Below, in pieces: positions 20,734 through 32,869 of a stretch of 64,000 bases of DNA. This DNA is from Pomphorhynchus laevis (taxonomy: Eukaryota; Acanthocephala; Palaeacanthocephala; Echinorhynchida; Pomphorhynchidae), in contig WNNJ02002111.1 of the NCBI GenBank assembly GCA_012934845.2, forward strand, positions 1-64,000. The letters run 5' to 3'. Position 1 is the first letter of the stretch; every line of letters begins with the position of its first letter. The notes under the pieces are model-generated. The model ran no database searches. It was not told the origin of the DNA and worked only from the letters and a program-made list of their open reading frames with translations. The position numbers and the translations under genes were made by a program.

Positions 20734-21981
20734 ATGAGTGTAATTTTTTCAACGTCAGAGCATCAAAGCTCTATGGAAAAAGCGAAATCACTCGAATTTT
20801 TAAGCAAATTGGATTCAGATAAAGGTAATTTCCTTGTTAAAGACGATAATTTCACCGAAAAAAAGGTAAGTGATGTTTTCGTGTCTGACTCTGGTGACTC
20901 GGGGGAGCTTCCCCTGTTCCAAAAATTAAAAATTTATTACTTATCGCTGGTATTAAACCTATTGAACGTCATCTACTGTTCAATACATTTCTTCGCGACT
21001 TTATTAACAATTTCCCAGGTCGCATACTATTTAACTCATTTAAGACTGGCGATAATTTACTAAGAATTTCTTTTGCATCCGCTGATATAGCAAAACAATA
21101 TATGGACTTTTTTACAAAGAATCTTTCGCATCTTGGAACATTCAATTTTAAACCTATACAAGCTACTATTAAAATTACAAACTTTCCGCTTTTCCCGATG
21201 ATTCAGATATAAATTGCCATATGAAAGCGTATAAACTTTCCTCAGTCCGACAGTTAAAGTCTAAATTTGGCGACCCACTGCCGGTCGCATTTGCGAACAC
21301 TGACCGTGATACTGGTGAGGTCATGTGTAGGACTTCAGCTAATCCTTTTATTGGATTTAATCTAAAATGTTCGCTGATCAGCGAAGACCTTTTTTACTTA
21401 TCCACATTGCAATAAGTGTCATAAGTTGGGGCATTGGGCCTCCACTTGTAAGTTACCTCAACCGTGTGGCATATGCAGCAGTGGTTCCTGCTCTGCCCTG
21501 GCTAATAATTCCAAATGATCAGCCAACCCACTCTGTAACAACTGCGGATTGGGGCATCCGTCCTGGTCCCGCAAGTGCCAGCATTTTACTAAATACAGGA
21601 ATAAATATGTTCCTTCGTCTGCTGCTACTAAGACCTCTTTTTCTGACGCAGCCAAGACAATTCCTCCTGACAGAATGTCTAATGCGGACATTTTGTACCT
21701 AATAGAAAACTAAGAAAATGATACTTATGCAAATGGAGAACTTAATTAAACCGCTGGTTAACTCTTTGGTACAAAACCCTACTGTTAGTCATGAAGAGTA
21801 CTACCCCAAATCCAAAAAGGGGTGGCTCTGCTCAACCGATCCCACCGAATAAGGTAGGAAAACTTCTTAAAGCCAGAAATACAAGCTCCACCCCGGGAAA
21901 TGAAGATATTGCCCAGGGGGCACCGGCCGATGTCGGGGCTAGTGGTGGGAAGGGAAACCTTTCCACACCTAGCTCTGTCTA
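20734..21981 (+). pseudogene. J2 ORF1: gag-like protein with CCHC knuckles, frameshifted
   Basis: Starts MSVIFSTSEHQ at ATG 20734. The N-terminal frame breaks near 20960, reopens at 21221 (L-P-V-A-F-A-N and N-P-F-I-G-F-N-L-K) and shifts again near 21405. There the other frame gives the knuckle block C-H-K-L-G-H-W, followed by C-G-I-C and C-N-N-C-G. A Lys/Pro-rich tail with K-V-G-K-L-L-K and G-N-E-D-I-A-Q-G ends at TAG 21979-21981. J1 ORF1 has the same layout in better condition. Role: RNA-binding nucleocapsid-like protein of the Jockey family. Confidence 0.7.
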
Positions 21982-22013
21982 GGTCGACAGCCCCCGTCTA
22001 ACTGATCTGTCAC

Positions 22014-24489
22014 ATGGTGAGTAAGCCCGAGCCTTTTTCACTGAATATTCTTCAGTGGAATTCGGGAGGTGCTTCTGCCCTTAGGCTTCTATCTGGTAGA
22101 GACGCAGATGTTATAGTCCTTCAGGAGACGCGGGCTATTCGTCTCCCCAAGGACATTACTCGATTTATCCCTAAGCACATTTATACCCACTATACTCCGT
22201 ATATAACCCCGCCTCACTCATCTTCATCTCAAGGACTCTTGACCTTAGTTAAATGCTCTTTAAGGTCTTCCCTCATTCTAAACTTCTCGTGTACAGCCGT
22301 CTTGTTTGGTAGTTTCACTCGTCAAGAACGGTAAACGCCTCAGTCTAGCCAACGTCTATATTCGTCCAGGAGAGATTCATAAAAACCGTGACCTCCTGGA
22401 TGGGATAATTGATGGCGGCTACGACATGGTACTAGGTGACTTCAACGACAGAACTGGTCGTTGGATTAATGCAGCACTCCGCAGAGCCAAAAAACGGTTA
22501 TCTTATTCATAAACCACCGTACCCCACCTTTCATTGCACATCAACAAATTCTCTCCTCGACTTACTATTGCTCCACGAGAAGTGGTTGCTTAAACCCTTC
22601 TGCACGGAGCAATCGCGGCAACATCTGTCCACCTCTCATGACCTGATTCGTTGGCGGATAGAGGAGGATTCGCTACTTCGGAGAAGATTCCACTTTGACC
22701 CCATCAGAGTGGATTTCTTTCAGGCAGCTATCCAACGCTTCCCCCGAATTGGCAATGAGAGTTTAACCAAATTTAATTCCTATCTCTCTTCGCAAGCCAC
22801 CACGATTTTATCGACTACCTATAAAGGTCGCATTTTCAGTCCCACTCCGACAAAACTCAAGGCTCTAGCTAAACTATTGCATCTACCTGGTCTCTCTTCT
22901 TCTGCCAGACAAACACTCTCGACTGAATACTGGCGGACCAGATACCGGTTCCAGCTGAGTAAGGATAGGACGAGTATCGCTCGTCTTAACCCTTCTCAGT
23001 CTTCCTTTTGGATGATTTTCAAGAAGGAGAAGTTTGTTTGTTGGAGGGATAGGGCTGCCGGGTGGATCGGTAGTATAGGCCTTGGAAAAGTTTTGGAGGA
23101 GTCACTATCCCTACACAATTATGGAGCCACTCAATCACCGCAACCAATCCCGCCTTGGGGAGACTTCAGGAGCAGAGATATATCTGTTCCAGATATTCTT
23201 AATGCCTGGGGACCTCTTCCGGGCACCTCCAAAACCGTCACTCCACTCTCTTCACGTGTCTGTCAGCTTTTGACAGCCGATCAAAGAAGGCGGTGGCCGT
23301 CACAATGCTTTTAGCCAACCCATCCGATGTGGCCGGTATCAATATTAGTCGAAGAATTTTTTTACCTAAAAAATATCCGATCTCATGTCCTAAAGACTTG
23401 CGGCCAATTTCGATTCAAAATTCCCTCGTATCGATCTACGAAAAAGCGCTTGCGCATAGAATTCGCGATCATTTAAGTAGGCGAAATTTAATCCCACCTG
23501 GTTTCCATGGGTTCGTCAAAGGTCGCTCGGTCCATTCAGCAGTAGGTGAAGTGCATCAGTTTTGTCGGGAGAATAGCCATCAACTTGCTGTGGCTGTTTT
23601 CCTTGACTTTTCTGCTGCATTTGACCGCATCTCCATTCCTTTTGTTACCTCTTCTCTCAAGTCCCTCCGGTTGCCTACGAGAATTGTTAACAGGGTGGAG
23701 ATACTGCTGTACACCAAGCGATTTTACTATGATGATGACCCTGATGCGCGTCAGTTCTACCCTATTACGGGTGTGATTCAAGGTTCCCCTCTTTCTCCTA
23801 TCTTGTATCTTGCTGCTTCCATTAATCTCTTCAAAATATTTAAACAACGCGATCAACGTCTAGTGGTGTACGCTGATGACACCACAGCCCTGTTTTCTGG
23901 ACACAGGTGTAAGGACGTAGTCTCTAACATCAGCCATTTCTTTTTAAGATTAAAAGACCAGTTGCCCGGGTCTAATCTTGTTTTAAACTCCGCCAAATCG
24001 CAGGTGGTTGTCTTTCATGGCTCCCCTGCGACGAAGCAAAAGCTTAAGAGACTAGCACTCTCTGCTCTAGCCTCCTTATTTGCCTCTAAACCACTTCGTA
24101 TCTTCACAAGTCGAGTAAAATACCTGGGGTTCACCGTTTCGGTGAACTGGTCGGCGAAAGCCGACCTGGATAGACTAAAACGTATCCTGAAGAGAGCTAG
24201 TTGGGCTCTGAAACGGGCCCAGCATCTGTCGTTGAATGGGAAAACTCAGGTGCGCCTATGGGGCACCTGGGCTATCTCGGGATTAGTCTTCTTCTCTAGA
24301 GAACGTCCCCCAGAGCAAAGAATAAGGTTTCTTAAGCTCCTCGTCTCCCGCTTACCCAACATTGTTCGCGCCGACTGGACTCTTCGGGGGGCGGTGAAAG
24401 ATTCCGGGTGGTTTAGTCGGAAAGCAACGTGCTGGATCGGTTGGATGGCTCAGATCCTTTTGGATTTGGGGTCCGCCATGAATGGTTGA
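22014..24489 (+). pseudogene. J2 ORF2: AP-endonuclease plus reverse transcriptase, frameshifted
   Basis: ATG 22014 opens the endonuclease: L-N-I-L-Q-W-N-S-G-G and V-I-V-L-Q-E-T-R. A frameshift follows near 22310, then A-N-V-Y-I-R-P-G, L-G-D-F-N-D-R-T-G-R-W (22430-22465), another shift near 22485, and a third near 23290. The RT frame (23293-24489) has D-L-R-P-I-S-I-Q-N, motif A F-L-D-F-S-A-A-F-D (about 23600), motif B G-V-I-Q-G-S-P-L-S-P (about 23772; J1 has V-P-Q-G-S-P), catalytic YADD (23869-23880) and a C-terminal W-A-L-K-R-A-Q-H block. RT residues are intact but the frameshifts make the copy inactive. Confidence 0.85.
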
Positions 24490-25024
24490 AGAAGATATAA
24501 GAGGTTAAACAATGAACTTCGGGCCAAAGTCCGTTGAAAGTTTTGGTGACTTTATTTATTACTTATCTGATTCTATTGTCTCTTTTTAATTACAGCCTGT
24601 ATTTTCTTTAATAAAATCTTTATTATTACATATGATATTACTGGACAACTTGAATCATTATCAGATATACACTTCGTTTGGACAAATTCGTAACTCCAAT
24701 TACGTGAGAATCCATACCAATACAATGAAACCATCTGCAATTATGAAACTTTATCAACACTTTAAACAAGTTTACATGTACATTTGCATCTAGAATGGTT
24801 TACTGAAGGTGATAAAAAAGTGAATACGTAATACCAGTACCAACATAATTTTATGTTAAAATTTTATAATACGATAGTATTTAATTTTGAACAATACAAG
24901 TAAGTAAGTAAGGGTTTTATTAATAACTATATAACTGATAAAAACTTAAGTAACAAAAACATGCAAAAGACAACTTAAAAAAGAAACTGTTCACGACGTG
25001 TATTTTGGAATCTTCAACTTATAT

Positions 25025-27483
25025 TCACGGCCTCAGGTCCAGAGGGATCTGAGCCCCTCGGCCGCACCAGCGCGCCGCCCTCTGACTGAACCATTCGGTG
25101 TCTCTCACACACCTAAGAGTCCAGTCAAGGCGGACTATGGTTGGTAATCTCGAGATGAGGAGCTTGAGAAACCTTAGTCTTTGTTCTGGGGGACGTCCTC
25201 GTGAGAAGAAGACTAATCCCGAGATAGCCCAAGTACCCCAGAGGCGCACTTGGGTTATCCCATTCAGTGACAGATGCTGGGCCCGTTTCAGAGCCCACCT
25301 AGCTTTCTTCAGGATACGTTTAAGTCTATCCAGGTCAGCTTTCGCCGACCAATTCACCGTAACGGTGAACCCCAGATATTTTACTCGACTCGTGAAGATG
25401 GGGAGTGGTTGATGCTGCAAAATGGAGGAGAGTGTAGAGAGTGCTAGTCTCTTAAGTTTCTTTTTGGTGGAAGGAACGCCATTGAAGACAACCACCTGTG
25501 ATTTTGAGGAGTTTAAAATAAGATTGGATGGGGGCAACTGATCTTTTAATCTTAAAAAGAAACGGCTGATGTCAGAGATTACATCTTTGCACCTGCGTCC
25601 AGAGAACAAGGCTGTGGTATCATCAGCATATACCACTAGATGTTGATCACGTTTAAAATTCTTGAATAATACAATGGATGCAGCAAGATATAAGATAGGA
25701 GAAAGTGGGGATCCTTGAGGTACACCTGTAATAGGGTAGAACTGACGCGCATCAGGGTCGTCTTCATAGTAGAACCGCTTGGTGTACAACAATATCTCCA
25801 CCCTGTTAACAATTCTCGCAGGCAACCCGAGGGACCTGAGAGAGGAGATAACGAAGGGAATGGAGATCCGGTCAAATGCAGCTGAAAAATCAAGAAAAAC
25901 AGCCACAGCAAGCTGATGACTATTATCCTGACAAAACTGATGCACTTCACCAATTGCTGAATGGACCGAGCGCCCTTTGACAAACCCATGAAAACTCGGT
26001 GGGATCAAATTACGCCTACATAAATGAACGCGGATTCTACGCGCAAGCGCTTTCTCGTAGATGGATATGAGGGCGTTTTGAATCGAGATGGGCCGCAGAT
26101 CTTTAGGACAAGTGATTAATCTCTTTTTAGGTAAAAAAACTCGACGGCTGATGTTGATTTCCGCTATGTCAGACGGGGAGGCTAATAGCATTGTGATGGC
26201 GACCTCCTTTCTCTGACTGTATGTCAAAAGCTGACAGACACGAGTGGTGAGTGGCGCGTGGGATTTGGAGGTGCCCGGGAGTGGTCCCCAGGAGTTAAGG
26301 ATATCTGTAACAGACAAGTCCCTACTCCTGAAGTCACACCAAGGCGGGATTGGTTGGGGAGAATGAGTGGCTCCATAATTGTGTAAGGAAAGTGACTCCT
26401 CTAAAACTTTGTCAAGGCCTATGCTACCAATCCAAACCAAGGCTCTATCCTTCCAGCAAACAAATTTCTCCTTCTTGAATATCTTCCAGAAGGAAGCCTG
26501 AGAAGGGTTTTGGTGAGCAATGCTTGCCCTATCCCTGCTCAGCTGGAGCCTATATCTAGAGCTCCAATATTCATTCGAGAGGATATGTCTGGCGGAAACA
26601 GAGAGATTGGGAAGGTGCAACATTTTAGCTAGGACCTTGAGCTTTGTTGGAGTAGGATTGTATATTCGACCTTTGTAGGTAGTCGAAAGGATCGCGGTAG
26701 CTTGCGATGAGAGGTAGGAATTAAATTCGGTCAAACTCTCAATTCCAATTCTGGGGAAGAGTTGGATAGCTGCCTGAAAGAAGGCCACTCTAATAGGATC
26801 AAAGTGAAACCTTCTTCTAAGCAACGTATCGTCCTCTAGCCGCCAGCGAATTAGGTCATGAGAGGTGGTCTGTTGTTGACGCGACTGCTCGGTGCAAATG
26901 GGTTTCAACAACCACATCTTATGTAGCAGTAATATGTCGAGGAGAGAATTTGTTGTAGAGCAATGAAAGGTTGGGGAAGGTGGTTTATGAATAAGATAGT
27001 CGATCCTTGCTCTGCGGAGTGCTGCATTAATCCAACGACCAGTTCTGTCGTTGAAGTCACCAAGTAACATGTCATAACCGCTCCCCAATATTTGATCCAG
27101 GAGGTCACGGTTTTTGTGAATTTCTCCTGGCCGAATATAGACATTGGCTATGCTTATACGCTTACCGTTCTTACAAAGTGATATAGCTAAACAAGATAGG
27201 GCTGGACAAGAGTAGTTTAATAGGAGGGATGATCTTAAGGAGCTTTTTACTAGGGTTAAAAGACCTTGTGATGAAGAGGAGTGAGGGGGGGTTATGTAAG
27301 GAGTAAAGTGGGTGTATATGTGCTTAGGGATAAATCGAGTAATATCCTGGGGAGACGGATAGACCGCGTCTCCTGAAGGACTATAACATCTGCATCTCTA
27401 CCAGATAGAAGGCTAAGGGCGGAAGCACCTCCCGAATTCCACTGAAGGATATTCAGTGAAAAAGGTCCTTGATTACTTCCCAT
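25025..27483 (-). pseudogene. J1 ORF2: AP-endonuclease/reverse transcriptase, one frameshift
   Basis: Starts at ATG 27483 (MGSNQGPFSLN). Endonuclease blocks are L-Q-W-N-S-G-G and V-L-Q-E-T-R. After the frameshift near 27340 the frame is open for about 770 codons to the stop at 25025-25027. It holds A-N-V-Y-I-R-P-G-E, L-G-D-F-N-D-R-T-G (catalytic endonuclease block), D-L-R-P-I-S-I-Q-N, motif A F-L-D-F-S-A-A-F-D, motif B G-V-P-Q-G-S-P-L-S-P, catalytic Y-A-D-D and thumb block K-Y-L-G-F-T-V. Role: nicks the target and copies element RNA by target-primed reverse transcription. Closest to the Jockey clade by motif style; closest named family not determined. Confidence 0.9.
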
Positions 27484-27517
27484 TGCGTAAGTGTTACCGA
27501 AGTGGGACGCCCTCCAC

Positions 27518-28724
27518 CTAGTCGCAACTAGAGGCGGAAAAGTCGCCTTTACCGCTTCCCGTCACGACAAATGGAGTCGCTTGCCCACGGGCGATATCTT
27601 CATTTCCCTCGTTAGCCATAGCCCAAATCGAATCCTTCCGAGCAAGCTTCAGAGCGGCTATGCTTAGCGCTGACCCGTTTCGTTTCTTAGATTTTGGTGG
27701 CTTCTTAATATTGTTGGTCTTCCCAGAAGGAGGAGAACGGAAGGATTCCGCTAATTGACCCACCAATTTTTGGACCAATTTTTCAAGTTGAATCATTGAT
27801 GCCTGATGCTGCTTTTCAATAAGTTTAAGAATTTCTGTGTCCGGCATCCTGTCGTCATTCTTGTTAGACGATACAGCTTCCACGAAGCTAGTCGGTTTTG
27901 CTGTTACACCCCTGTGTCTCTTTTGGTACGCCTTAAAGATTTTACATTTTTTTGACCATGCGGGGTGCTCACCACCGCAGTTTGCGCAAAATGGCTTACT
28001 TTCGCACTTCTCAGGATGTATAGCAGTTGTACCACACACGCCGCACTTATGTGGTAAAGAACATCCAGTGGACCAATGCCCCCACTGATGACAATTGTTG
28101 CAGTGAGGGTACGTTAGTGAGTCGGTTTCGATTATTGAAAATCTCAAATTATACCCCATAAAAGGATTGCATGTTGAAATCGATAGTTTTTGAGCTTCAT
28201 CAACCGGGGCATTGCAGAACGCAACGGGAATGGGGAAGCCTTTAATCCCTTTTATAAAGCGCACGTTAGAGATTTTGTAATCAGTTTCTAGGGCTGATAT
28301 ATCTTCTTCTGAAATGTATGTGGGCATATTATTTATCTTTATTGTTGCCAGGATTGGTTTGGAAGCAATTATGCCTTGTTCCGAATGCTCTTTTTTAAAG
28401 TAGTCTACGTACGACATTGCGAGATCAGGAGTGCAGAATGAGATTTTAATCTCAGATTCATAATATTTAATCGCATTGAACAATATCCTTTTTTTTAAAT
28501 TGATGAGCAAAGCCTCTTATAAAAACATTGAACATGTTCTGCCTTTCCAGAGGCACCAAAAGTCTGATAATCACCAGGTTGGATAATTTTGGTACCGGGG
28601 GAAGTTCACCCTCCTGAATATATTCAAGAGAACCTAAATCTCCACTTACCTCGTTTATTGCATTGGCAGGAAAATTAGTTTTCATTGAGTTCTTTGAACG
28701 CTCCGACATGCTAAATTTACTCAT
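27518..28724 (-). pseudogene. J1 ORF1: gag-like CCHC protein, one frameshift
   Basis: ATG 28724 (MSKFSMSERSKN) opens about 75 codons to a T8 run near 28490, where the frame shifts; the second frame runs about 330 codons to 27518. It has an N-terminal RRM-like Jockey-gag region and three zinc knuckles: C-N-N-C-HQWG-H-WSTG-C, then C-G-V-C...H...C, then C-A-N-C-G-G-E-H...C. A Lys/Pro/Ser-rich tail follows. It binds element RNA in the ribonucleoprotein particle. Almost intact. Confidence 0.85.
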
Positions 28725-28800
28725 TTTTGTATACAAGTTATTAATTGAACAATACGAGTACATAAAATGTGTATGCGACAATGTGAAATTTTAAAAATTT

Positions 28801-29093
28801 AATAAAAAGTGAAAACACTTTCCGATTTATCAATTTATCAGATCGTTTAATTATCAGCAATTCATCAAAATCAATACGTATCAAGTATTATATAAAATTT
28901 ACAGCTTTAAAACACCATTAAAAGACCAAAATAATTTTGTAAAACTCGCTAAATAAAAAAACTCAAATTACTAAATTATTTTCTTTGTTTTTACATTTGC
29001 CTCTTATCTGTAACGAGCAGTCAAAACGCTTTTTAAAATACATTTCTTTTATATTAAATTTACAATTACAAAAATTTAATTGAAAATAATAGA
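28801..29093. other. AT-rich spacer
   Basis: Between the 5' end of J1 and the unassigned exon. No open frame or repeat of note; an AATATAAA word near 29051 on the minus side could serve the exon's polyadenylation. Confidence 0.4.
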
Positions 29094-29690
29094 TCAGTTC
29101 GATGTGGATGATGATCTACAGCAGTTGCATATCCTCTTTCTAAAACGTTCACGTTCTCTCGAGTAAAGTTCACGGAATCGCTCTGTTTTACGGTGTTGCC
29201 GTTTCTGATTTTTAATTAAAATAACTGATCGAATTCGTTCCCTAGCCATTTTTTCAGATGATGACATGTTTGTGCTTGATTTTCTTCTATTATTGAAATC
29301 AAGGGGCGTTTGATGCCCTCTGAGAATTGAGATGGATTCCTCGTCCGACGAATATCTCGACAACGCGGGCGATGACGTGAGTTGGCTAAGTTGTTCACTG
29401 TCATCATTACAGCTAGTATAACTATTATCGTTATTTAATTCATCATCCGAATTAAGCTTTTCAAACCACTCTTCATTCTGAAAGATTTCATTTTCATCAG
29501 GTTCATCACTGTGATTTTTGAAAGTGAACGCCATCCATGTCAAGCAGGCGGTTATTACTGTTAGTATAACTGCAACAGCTGATGACGCTATGCTGCTGGT
29601 GACTAGTAAAGTTGATATTGGTGTTTCGCACTTTAATTTAAAAAACCTGCAGTATTTTTCTTTAAAATTTAAAATATCCACCTTGAATAA
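29094..29690 (-). CDS. Putative terminal exon of a single-pass membrane protein, unassigned
   Basis: About 195 codons read from about 29681 to 29094 with no internal stop. There is no ATG at the 5' end: the frame opens with GTG after TTCAAG, an acceptor-like site, and the first ATG is at the end of the membrane segment. So either an upstream exon exists or the start is internal. Near residues 22-52 there is one hydrophobic segment (L-L-V-T-S-S-I-A-S-S-A-V-A-V-I-L-T-V-I). Next comes a Glu/Asp/Ser-rich stretch, then an Arg-rich basic end (REREFRKR-like) closing in C-N-C-C-R-S-S-S-T-S-N. No family recognised. Not part of J1 or the repeats. Could be a host gene exon. Confidence 0.4.
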   Translation of the reverse strand, partial: LFKVDILNFKEKYCRFFKLKCETPISTLLVTSSIASSAVAVILTVITACLTWMAFTFKNHSDEPDENEIFQNEEWFEKLNSDDELNNDNSYTSCNDDSEQLSQLTSSPALSRYSSDEESISILRGHQTPLDFNNRRKSSTNMSSSEKMARERIRSVILIKNQKRQHRKTERFRELYSRERERFRKRICNCCRSSSTSN

Positions 29691-30107
29691 TTAAATTTGA
29701 TGCAATGTATCGAATTGGGTGAGGAGAATCTTAAATTATGTTTCAATGTTCATACAGTTTCCATAGCAAAACAATCATTTGAAAGCAATTACGGAGTTAC
29801 GCTGGGTCGCAGCGGTCTTCTAATACTGTGTCATATTGATAAGAATGTTTTACATAACAACAGGCTCGTCTAGAATATCCACATTCATTTAAACTAAGTG
29901 CTGAAAAACATTACCAAGAAATAGAATCAGCCATTTGAAGTTTTTGCATCATGCAAATAAATTGTATGATTAAGTTGAAAAAGTGGCTACTGTAAAATGA
30001 TTTCTATTAATAAATGTGACGTTATTAGTAGCAAGTGAAATATATATAGCAATTAATTTGTAGAAATTGTATATTAATAAATATCAAATATATTCATTTA
30101 TTTTAAG
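29691..30107. other. AT-rich DNA without a recognised gene
   Basis: No frame or repeat that I can support; possible intron or 5' flank of the 29094-29690 exon. Confidence 0.4.
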
Positions 30108-31625
30108 TTAAGATACCTGTGCAGTCATTGTTACCATTGAAATTTTGATGACTATTTTTTATTCTGCACGCTGCTTTAATCCTATCTATAAGCCAACATC
30201 AGTACGCTACATTTTTGTATCGATGGACCTCATCAGCTACTTATCCAATACCTGCGTTTCACGTCTCGGTCCTTTTAATTCTAGCTGACGATCCTTTTGG
30301 TCCTTTTAATGTTGTCAGCCAACATTAAAAGGGCCGAAATATTTAATATTAAGAAATAGAGAAAATTTGTTTCCAATCCGAATTATTACAAGAAGGCGAG
30401 GAAACAGGAATATTTATTTGATTAGAAAAATCCAATAAATATTCCTGTTTCCTCGCCTTCTTGTAATATTAAGAAATATTTCTTATTAATTAGGAAATTG
30501 AAATTTTGATGGTTATTTTTATTCTGCACGCTACTTTAATCCTATCTATAAGCTAGCAGCAGTACGCAACATTTCATCATTTGTCGATCTCATCAGCTAC
30601 TGATCCAATACCTACGTTTCACATTCGGTTTTTAATGTTGGCTGACGATCACTCACTCATATGCTTTATTGGCAATTAGATTGAATGAAATACTCGTTTT
30701 ACATTTTGCAAATTTAATTTAAAAAATATTTGATAAATAATTTATTATTGATGATAATCTTATCAAAAATTTATTATTAATGATAGTTTATTATAAGTTA
30801 TAATAAAATTAATTTTTAAATATATTTATAAAATTAATAATTAATAATTTATTATAATTTATAATAATAGTTTATTATTGGTATAGTTTATTATAAATAA
30901 TAATTTTTATCGTTTTTATAAATTATCAATATTGGTAATTTTCATATTATTTTATAAAATAACGAATTAATTTATCAATCTTATAATCAATTATTCATCA
31001 TAAATAAATAAAGATATAATGCATTGCGGTAATGTTTTATTTTCAACATTTTACATACCTTATTTTTACAGACAATTTTCCAACTATTATATTTACAAAC
31101 TATTACTCGCATTATTTCTGGAAGTCGAATGTATTCCATTAGTCCAACGTATTTTGGTCTTTAATATAAGATTTTTGCAAATTTAATTGAAAAGCTATAT
31201 TTTAGAAAAAACTATAATTATAAAACACTAGTGTTTATATAGGAAACAAACTATAGATGACTAGTTTGATAATAGTAATCATTAGGATAAATAGCAAGTT
31301 TTCAAATTGAAAGTAGCACATTCCCTTACCAACGCTTATTTAATTTGAAATCAGAAATGATTTCAATTAAATTTGAAAATGTTAAATGAATAGTCTTTCA
31401 TTAAATCTAATTTCCAATAAAAGCAGACGAGTAGAGTAATCGTCAGCCAATATTAAAAGGATCGAAAAGTGAAATGTAGGTATTGGATCAGTTACTGATG
31501 AGGTCAACCGATATTGAAATGTAGCGTATTGCTGTTGGCTTATAGATAGGATAAAGTGTTCAGAATAAAATAGTCATCCAGATTTCAATTGTAACATTGA
31601 CTGCACAGGTATACCCACTTAAGAT
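30108..31625. repeat. Inverted-repeat element, family R, arms at 30108-30335 and 31430-31625
   Basis: The left arm starts TTAAGaTACCTGTGCAGTCA and the right arm ends with the matching complement (TGACTGCACAGGTATACCC). Both arms hold the same internal words (CTATCTATAAGCCAACA, CCAATACCTGCGTTTCAC). The interior is AT-only and noncoding, apart from a foldback at 30386-30470. It fits a nonautonomous TIR element of about 1.5 kb with no transposase. Confidence 0.6.
30386..30470. repeat. Foldback hairpin with ~33-bp arms
   Basis: The left arm (about 30386-30420, ATTACAAGAAGGCGAGGAAA...) is the perfect reverse complement of 30437-30470, with a 16-bp loop. GC-rich for its surroundings (GGCGAGGAAACAGG). 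Noncoding. Confidence 0.75.
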
Positions 31626-32475
31626 GAAAGTATTAATTAATATCAGTTATAAAAAATATATTATTTTAAAAATAGGTTACTGGTAAATAAGTTACTGATT
31701 TTCATGTTTAAAGGATTTTCATACTCTCAACCGTATGTTGAGGGTCATAAGCTCACTATGGAGCTTCAACAATTCATTCTACTAGATATAAAATAATTTT
31801 TAATATATTTTACTTTTTATTTTTAATATTTTTTCTATTAACATAAAATAATTTGATTTTTTCACTAAGCGAAAGGCAGGCATTTCAAACTTATCATATT
31901 TGATATTTACATATATAACGTATATTATATATAATACGTTTATATTACATATATAAGATATTTATTGTTTAATTATAAATATGTAATTAAAATAAATATT
32001 ATAATATATTTATAATTATAAATATATTATAATTACAAATATTTATAAATTATGAATATTATAATATATTTATTTTATTATTATTATAAATATTATTACA
32101 TTCATATAGGTTCCCGTAAATGATTCTTAATTTTCAATTTTAAAGGAAAAATAATAATATATTTAATATTTTATAATATATTATTATAAAAATAATATAT
32201 TTAATTATATAATATATAATTAAACTGTAAGTATAATAATTTACAAATTGACTTGTAAAAATTGTTTTTTTTATTTCATTTAATCTAATTGCCAAAAGAA
32301 GCATACGAGTCGAGTGATCGTCAGCCAACATTAAAAAACCGAATGTGAAACGTAGGTATTAGATCAGTAGCTGATGATGTTCACCAATAATGAAATGTAG
32401 CATACTGCTATTAGCTTATGAATATAATTAAAGTAGCGTGAGGAATAAAATAGCCATCTAACTTTCAATATTTAT
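30490..32475. repeat. Second inverted-repeat pair of family R, arms at 30490-30690 and 32265-32475
   Basis: Arm 30490-30690 is the inverted, about 85-90% similar copy of 32265-32475, including the end words ATTGGCAATTAGATTGAATG and its complement. The arms are related to the pair 30108/31430, so the order is a, b, a', b'. That suggests one element inserted into or recombined with another. The interior has no coding capacity. Confidence 0.6.
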
Positions 32476-32869
32476 GTATATTAAATGTTTATATGTAGAC
32501 ATTGTTATCATGACAATGTCGTAATTATTGGTAAAAAATATTTTTTTGTTGGAATCTTCCATAAAAAATCGTAATGTCGTAATTTTATTTCATTTATCAT
32601 GCAATTTTATCTTATTGAATTACTTAATCTTTAGACTTTTTATTTTATATTGATTCCCAAGTTTTTTCATCAAAAAGAAATTTGGGTCAAATCAAAAAAT
32701 TCATCTGTTCGACATATATTTTTTGAATCGAGGCTTTAACTACCATATATCGTGTATGTTTTAACATTAGAGAAAATGTAATATGATAAAACCAAATAAT
32801 AATTATTAATAAAATAATATTAATAAAACCAATATTAATGATAAAGAAAGTATATATCTTAATATAATA
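32476..32869. other. AT-rich DNA
   Basis: No gene seen. Confidence 0.4.

Larger units (their letters stand above)
20570..24632 (+). mobile_element. J2: Jockey-like non-LTR retrotransposon, near full length, frameshifted
   Basis: Carries a gag-like ORF1 and an endonuclease/RT ORF2 in the usual order with about 30 nt between them. After the ORF2 stop (24487-24489) a 3' UTR of about 140 bp ends in AATAAAATCTTTATTATTA. The same end occurs in J3 (53760-53780). No LTRs. J1 lies tail to tail with it, separated by about 265 bp. The 5' border is not sharp; sequence at 20571-20680 (a frame starting MPAPSLL) may belong to another fragment. Confidence 0.85.
24897..28800 (-). mobile_element. J1: Jockey-like non-LTR retrotransposon, nearly intact, minus strand
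   Basis: The best-preserved Jockey-like copy. ORF1 (28724-27518) and ORF2 (27483-25025) are separated by 35 nt. The 3' UTR runs from 25024 to about 24897 and ends AATAAAACCC followed by a short TTAC tandem tail, a known type of LINE 3' end. Only two frame errors were found: a T8 run near 28490 in ORF1 and a small deletion near 27340 in ORF2. Each could be a recent mutation or a sequencing slip in a homopolymer. Confidence 0.9.

Noticed and set aside
30180-32400. CTGATGA...GAAA in the R-family arms as a possible hammerhead
   Set aside because: The 14 nt between the two boxes do not form a stem II (no G-C closing pair) and no cleavage triplet pairs up; conservation is explained by repeat homology.
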